A stretch of DNA of 64,000 nt from Leucaena leucocephala (lineage: Eukaryota > Streptophyta > Magnoliopsida > Fabales > Fabaceae). Below the pieces are notes generated by a model. The model saw only the letters and a list, made by a program, of their open reading frames with translations. It did not search any database and was not told the origin of the DNA. The translations under genes were made by a program, and so were the position numbers. The stretch lies in assembly GCA_037074615.1 (NCBI GenBank), contig CM073519.1:28975001-29039000 (forward strand), in the 5' to 3' direction. Shown one piece after another: positions 58,650 through 64,000 of this stretch; the first letter of the stretch is position 1, and every line of letters starts with the position of its first letter.

Positions 58650-61600
58650 TGTCATATCCTAATTTTTCCCTATCTGTATAGTACTGATAGTGGAAAGAGG
58701 TTTAAGAAGGATTATGACAAAGATCAGAAGAAATGATAAAGGTTAAATGAGTCTTAAAGGAAGAAAGGGACCTAAACGAAAATTGGAAAAGTTTAAAGGC
58801 CAAAAGTTAAAGTAGAAACAAAAGTCGGGCCAAAAGTTGTAATTTTCAAAAGTTTAGGGACCTAAAAGTAAATATCCAAAAAGTTAGGGATATAAATGTA
58901 ATTAAGCAAAAAGTCATAGACCCAAATGTAATTATGGAAAAGTTGAGCCAAAACAAGTCAAAAATGCTCGGAATCAGATCTGACTCAAATTTTACCAGTA
59001 GATAGACATAATTATTCCGGTCAGTTTAACGCAACACAGAATTTTGATTTGAGGTCCCGATTAATTGATATAAATTCCTGAAGTCAGCAGGAATTATTGC
59101 AGTATTTTTCATATCTCAGAATCAGATGAAACTTTACTGTAAATTCTTATATTTAATATATGAATTTATCAAACTGACAGAGTCAGAAAAGGAATCCTGT
59201 AGAATTCTTACGGGATTTTATGGTAAAATAGAATACCCGATAAATAGGATCGGGAGAGGTGTCTTGGGATTTGTGCCATAAAGGGCATAAAGGCAATAAG
59301 CCCAAACCAAGGCCCAAATGGCGCCATAGTAGGCCCAATGTGATGAATAGACAGTTAAGTGGGCCAGAGTACAGAGCAGTCCAGGATAAGTGCGAAATTA
59401 CAAAAATACCCCTCGATGCCCATACTGTACCAGTGATAGATGAAGGGCATTTTGGTCATCTGGGACAGGCTAAAAACGTGGCACATGGTATAAATATGAT
59501 TAGTTGAGCCAATATATGCCCTGAGGCAGTACAAGAAGGGGGTGAAAGGACAATTATACCCTTAGGGTCAGTACAGTGCAAGAAAGGACACGAAGGGTAT
59601 TTTAGTCATTTCTCAAGGGATCTGTAATTCAGTTGTGGCTAGTACAAGTATGTCAATGGTGTGAGAAGCCTAGACATTGATTTCCAGGACAGAATACATA
59701 TCCTGGCATATTATAAAAAAAATTCGTAACAGAAAACAGTCCGGTTGCTGTGAAACTGCATTGATCGGTACTGGATTGGACTGAAATTTTTCTAGAAGGT
59801 TCCTTACACTATGAGCACGCTACCTAACCCCTTGAGGTGTCCCTTGATGGGTCCCACATGATGTGACAATTATTATTTTATGAAAAAGTTAAATCCAAGA
59901 TTAAATGTGGGCCTTTAGATCAAATAGTAACCAAATCAATCTTGGCCATTTATTTTTCTTGGATTTTACCTATAAATACCCCTCCATTCTGCAACCAAAC
60001 CGTAAGCTCATGGACCCTTGGGGAAACTCTTGCAAAATGAAAACTCAAGCCAAGACAAAGAAGATTCAAGGTTCCAAAGTTCAAGCAAGCTAGAGATTAA
60101 AGGTAAGCAATCTTTCCTAGCTTATTTTCCTTTGATTTGGGAGCTTGAACTTAGGGTTTTCATGGGGAAAAGTTGAGTTTTCTCTAAGGGGAGGTGCTGT
60201 CCAAAATCCATAGATGAAAGGGGAAAGAAGAAATTAAAGTTAGAAACTTATGATTGATGCTTAAACAAGCTAGTTAAGAGATTGGTGGTTGAATCAAATT
60301 GATATTCTTGACTTTACCAAGAGTGAACCTGTTCGGTCTGCACTGTTCATGAGGGAAGGAAATTGAATTTTAATGATTTAATGCTTCCATTGAGTTTGTA
60401 TGATGATTTTGTGTAGGATTGGAAAGGTTTTGAACCTTGGAAACACTAAAATCTCAAGGTTGTAGTCTTTGAGATTCCTTACGGTTACTGTTCACTCGCA
60501 TGAACAGTGATTGGAATTTCATGATTTTGATGGTTCCAATGGTTTTAAAATGAAAAGTTGTGTGGGGTAAAGTGGAGAAACAAGTATGGGAAGCATTAGA
60601 ATCAAAATGAGAATTTTCGAAAGAATTGTATGCTTATGTTCAGTTCTGTACAGCAGGCCATGAAGGAGCTGGAATTTCATGACTCTAAGCTCATAAATGG
60701 ATTCAAAAGATGAAATTGTGTAGGGTAAAGTCAAGACATCAATTGGTTCAAGAGCCAAGTGGATTAGTGAAAATTAGAGAAAGTTACGACAATAAAGAGT
60801 GTAACAAAGTTAGTCTTGAACATGGTTGGAGTTCATGAGTCCTAATGAGTTATGTGTGAATATGAATGTGTTTAGGACCATGAAACATCCAAGAAGATAT
60901 TGGGAAGTGATCGACATAAATGCTTCATGGTTGGAAAGCCAGGGAGCAAGGGCTAAGGTCAAGAGGAAAGCTTAAGTGCAAGGTAGTGAACTTACCTCTT
61001 TATGTGCTTGATGTGGTATGCTTATGTGTTGACATGTATATGTTATTTGAATGATATTGTGACATGATAAATGATGTTGAATGTGTTATGAATAACATGT
61101 TTCCATGGCCATGCAATTTATGTAAAAGTTTGTAGCATGATGGCATGTCACTAATCAAAGAAAGTTAATGAAATTACATATCATGCATTAGCATCCATCT
61201 TGCATATTTAAGTGGTAATGTTTGCTACTGAGATTCCCTAGAATCTCACTCTCCCATAACCAACCAATTTAGGTCAAGCATGAAGAAAAGGTATGCATGG
61301 AGAAGAGCTAAAGAATGGAAGAAAGGAAGTGAAGAATTGAGATTTTAGCATATACTATAAATTATCCATGTATGTAAATGCCATGTAAGGTGTCCACTTA
61401 TGTGATGAAACTATTGTAATACTTATGGCATATGTACATGATGTATATGAATGTTAAGAAGCTTATTTGATGGCTTGTGCATGTTAAAACAATTATTGGA
61501 AATGAAAGAAAAGAAACTGAAATGGTAAAAACGTAGGTCCTAAAGCAGTTTTGTTGCGGCTTCAGTTTGACCTAGCAAATGAAGGAATTAGTTCAAGAAA

Positions 61601-62029
61601 TTTTATGAGCATGTAGTACACATCCAGAGCTTTAAGTTCATAGGTAGAACTTTTCATTTGGATGTGTACATCAAGAGAAATAATTTTCCAAACTCAGGGA
61701 CCAGAAACTGTTTCCAGAGTTTTTGACCAAATGAACAGTAAACTTCAACGAATAAACTGTATCAATTGGATAATCATTTGGTCTAGAAATTATTTTTCCC
61801 TCAAATTTCAAGATGTTATGTTCATGTAGCTTTTTGAACCACTTCATTTCGAGTTTTATATAATTAATTTTGATTTTTTGAAATTCATTGCGTAATCTAG
61901 AATACCATATGAACAGTAACCCGATAAAGAGTAAAATTCCATATTTGGCTAATGGACTTCCAAGGTTTTGTAAGTGGTTCTAAATTCTACTGAATGGTCC
62001 CTAAGACGTATGAAAGTAAGGATGTTACA
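58650..62029 (+). repeat. 3' LTR of family B
   Basis: 3380 bp, TGTCATATCC... to ...GGATGTTACA, colinear with the 5' LTR. A few short indels account for the 17-bp difference, such as an 'aaagtagaaac' stretch near 58808 that is missing on the left. TATAAATA at 59971-59978; palindrome at 60487-60508. Confidence 0.93.
59971..59978 (+). promoter_or_regulatory. Putative TATA box of B 3' LTR
   Basis: TATAAATA followed by CCCC, equivalent to 43234-43241. Confidence 0.6.
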
Positions 62030-62259
62030 GGCGTCGACTTCTCGCTATCAGAAAGAGAGCACGAGCCGCGGAGAGAAGCTGTAGACGTCTTCTTGCTATC
62101 GGAAAGAGATCACCAGCCGCGGAGAGAAGCTGTGGAAGTTGCTGAGAAACACTCAGGGTAATGCTTCTTCCCACTTGACTTAAACACATATGATAGATCC
62201 TGGAAAGGAATGGAAAAATTTTAAATAAATTTCCGCTGCTTGTCTTCCAATTCCTTACA
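62030..62259 (+). mobile_element. 3' end of the interrupted A2 LTR
   Basis: After the target duplicate GGCGT (62030-62034) the A LTR resumes at CGACTTCTCGCTATC and ends CCTTACA at 62259. Part of it is duplicated locally: the block CTATCAGAAAGAGA...GCCGCGGAGAGAAGCTGT occurs twice between 62040 and 62140, once in the complete A element. Confidence 0.88.
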
Positions 62260-63768
62260 CTGCATGGGTTAGGTCATAAGCTTTTCTCATATACAAACCA
62301 TGTCACTATGCCCTTTGACCTGAGATCATCATGGATTCCTACATGACAAATTCTCAGCTTTGACCTAGTCAAAAGTCACTTTTGACTGAGTGATCATAAA
62401 GACTATGTTCGGGCTTAGTGGTTTTCCATACGGAGGAATGTGAATGGTCAAGATGGAATTTGTCCCTCACATTCGTATAGAGATATTACTGGGCCCCTCG
62501 ATGAGTGAGTTTGAGAAATGTATGGCCATACTGTAATGGAAAGGTAGTTCCATTTCTATAGTCAAACTACTCAGGGATCGAGAAAGTAACGGTTAGGAAT
62601 AGGAGGATGACATTCTCCATGCCTCATCCATGACCAAAATATCGTGTGACAAAAGGGACATGATATGGTTGTATAAAAGATTACTTCGTTCATCGATCCT
62701 CATATGATTTGGATAGTCGTGATGTCTTGCTAGAGACCACTTGTGACTTGTGAGTCAGTATAGTAAATGGCCCACTGCCAACTTCATATGGACCTACAGG
62801 GTCGCACACAAACTAGCCCAACATGAGCTATGATGTCTAGATTCATTGAATCTAAGACATGTCCAAATTCAATGAATCATCCAAGGTTGATGTATATATT
62901 TATTTATATTTATATTCGTATATATATAAATTCGTATATATATATATTATATATAAGAGATATTTACAAATTCAAATTGATATGATATCTCATATAAGAG
63001 ATATTTACAACTATCACGTTTGAATTTGAAATTCAAATTGATATGATATCTCATATAAGAGATATTTACAAGATTTAATTTATAAGGATAAAATTAAATC
63101 TCTATCACGTTTGAATTTGAAATTCAAATTGATATGATATCTCAAATTTTATTTATGAGAATAAATCAAATGTAATTCCGTCTTATCTTTATTTTAAATT
63201 AAATAAATGGGTGAATTAAATATGTGGGACGGATTTAATACAAATACTATTTATTTAATTAGTTTCTTATCAAATTATACAATATATGATATTGTATTAA
63301 TTTCAGAATTAATATAAGATTAATTCCAAAAATCTAAGTCTGTGGTAATATGCATAGCATCCTATATATATGATATTTAGGAGCTACGGTTGGATGATCA
63401 AAAAGCGTGAACAGGAATCTGTAAAAGGTTTACAGATAAGAAACTACCGAAATAGAGATAGAGATGATGAACTATTGAGTAAGCCCTGGAGGGATAGGAG
63501 GCGCTAACACGTCATTTGTGGTTATAACGATGTTCGTGTGGATACCAGTAGAGGAAGTTGACCTGAGTGATCGACTTCTTGTGATCAAAAAGAGATCACG
63601 AGCTGCGGAGAGAAGCTGTGAACGTCGTAACCAGAAGTTGAGAAAGTCACGACTGAATACTGAGGGTAATACTTCTTTCCACTTTACCTAAACACATACG
63701 GTAGATCCTGGCAGGGAATGGAAAAATTTTTAAGTTAATTTCTGCTGCGTGTCTTCCATTTCCTTACA
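62260..63768 (+). repeat. 5'-truncated A LTR (5' LTR of a third copia A copy, A3)
   Basis: Begins directly after the A2 LTR end, at CTGCATGGGTTAGG, which is about 270 bp into a normal A LTR, and runs to TTTCCTTACA at 63768. TATA box at 62672-62678. The 91-bp array (62940-63140) is shorter and rearranged. The following primer binding site shows it is the 5' LTR of an element continuing beyond the window. Confidence 0.88.
62672..62678 (+). promoter_or_regulatory. Putative TATA box of A3 LTR
   Basis: TATAAAA in the same context as the other A LTRs. Confidence 0.6.
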
Positions 63769-63769
63769 G

Positions 63770-63782
63770 TGGTATCAGAACC
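63770..63782 (+). other. Primer binding site of A3
   Basis: TGGTATCAGAACC, one base different from the site at 47880. Confidence 0.88.
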
Positions 63783-64000
63783 ATGCCGTTTTGTGTTTAA
63801 GTTAGGCTTGATTGTTGATTCATATGATATGTGTTAGCCGTAGCCGATCATATGATAACATGCGTTTTATGTGTGACATATAAGGAATCCGTTTTATGTA
63901 TGACATCTAAGAAATCTGAAAGGGAATTGAAATTGGTGGTGCATGCGTTTTCATTTGATCAATTAATATTGATGGGGTATAAGAAAAACGAATTCAGATT
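63783..64000 (+). mobile_element. Leader of A3, running off the window
   Basis: Colinear with the leader of the complete A element from 47893 ('atgccgttttgtgtttaag', 'gacatataaggaatcc'). Any gag-pol lies outside the window. Confidence 0.85.

Larger units (their letters stand above)
41932..62029 (+). mobile_element. Complete non-coding LTR element, family B, host of a nested copia
   Basis: The LTRs 41932-45294 (3363 bp) and 58650-62029 (3380 bp) are very similar by eye. The flanks are GACGT (41927-41931) and GGCGT (62030-62034), a 5-bp duplication with one mismatch; removing the element rejoins the A2 LTR seamlessly. It has a primer binding site (45298-45309) and a polypurine tract (58636-58649). 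The internal region, excluding the nested A element, is about 4.5 kb and encodes no recognisable gag or pol. This fits a large non-autonomous derivative related to chromovirus-type elements. The sequence just before the 3' LTR ('tttcgaggacgaaattt') is also typical of plant gypsy elements. Confidence 0.9.

Overview
The window reads as repeat-rich, AT-rich intergenic DNA of a flowering plant, probably a eudicot. The signs are several families of plant LTR retrotransposons primed by the initiator-Met tRNA, CACTA-type DNA transposons, a remnant of an En/Spm (Ptta)-type transposon protein, and a dead class III chitinase. The species cannot be determined from the sequence. No intact host gene is visible, and nearly all the DNA can be assigned to nested mobile elements. 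I use local family names: A (Ty1/copia, about 1.9 kb LTRs) and B, C, D, E (related Ty3/gypsy-like or non-autonomous families whose LTRs begin near TGTCATATCC and end near GGATGTTACA).

Left part (1-27205). A family D LTR piece (1-470, resuming at 9560) is split by a complete family C element on the minus strand (471-9554, TSD CTTAC). C keeps an upstream acidic ORF, half a gag and half an integrase, with protease, reverse transcriptase and RNase H deleted. At about 10540 the D sequence flips orientation. The inverted D piece is split by a complete family E element (11395-20814, minus, TSD GTAGC), and the left LTR of E is itself split by a solo family B LTR (12304-15467, TSD AAGAG). A truncated B LTR (21880-23203) then abuts a third D copy with integrase remnant, polypurine tract and 3' LTR (23204-27205).

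Middle (27206-39451). A degenerate array of AATCGATTA-type repeats is followed by a decayed SIRE/Maximus-like copia element on the minus strand (28088-31771). Next come a class III chitinase pseudogene (31924-32605), a small CACTA-like element with TSD AAC (33184-34180), CACTA-like subterminal DNA, and the left part of a larger CACTA element carrying a broken Ptta/En-Spm plus Ulp1-protease-type gene.

Right part (39452-64000). A copia family A LTR with a four-fold tandem amplification of its first 278 bp interrupts the CACTA element. This LTR is split by a complete family B element (41932-62029, near-match TSD GACGT/GGCGT, 3.4 kb LTRs), and B's internal region is split by a complete family A copia element (46008-54827, TSD ATTTC). 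The order is therefore A inside B inside A inside CACTA. The A polyprotein is one reading frame broken by six stop codons. B's internal region is non-coding but contains a 5S rRNA-like segment and short tandem arrays. The window ends in another 5'-truncated A LTR followed by its primer binding site and leader.

Nothing here works as a gene system. The value of the window is its insertion history, the structural innovations in the LTRs and internal regions, and the gene fragments caught among the elements.
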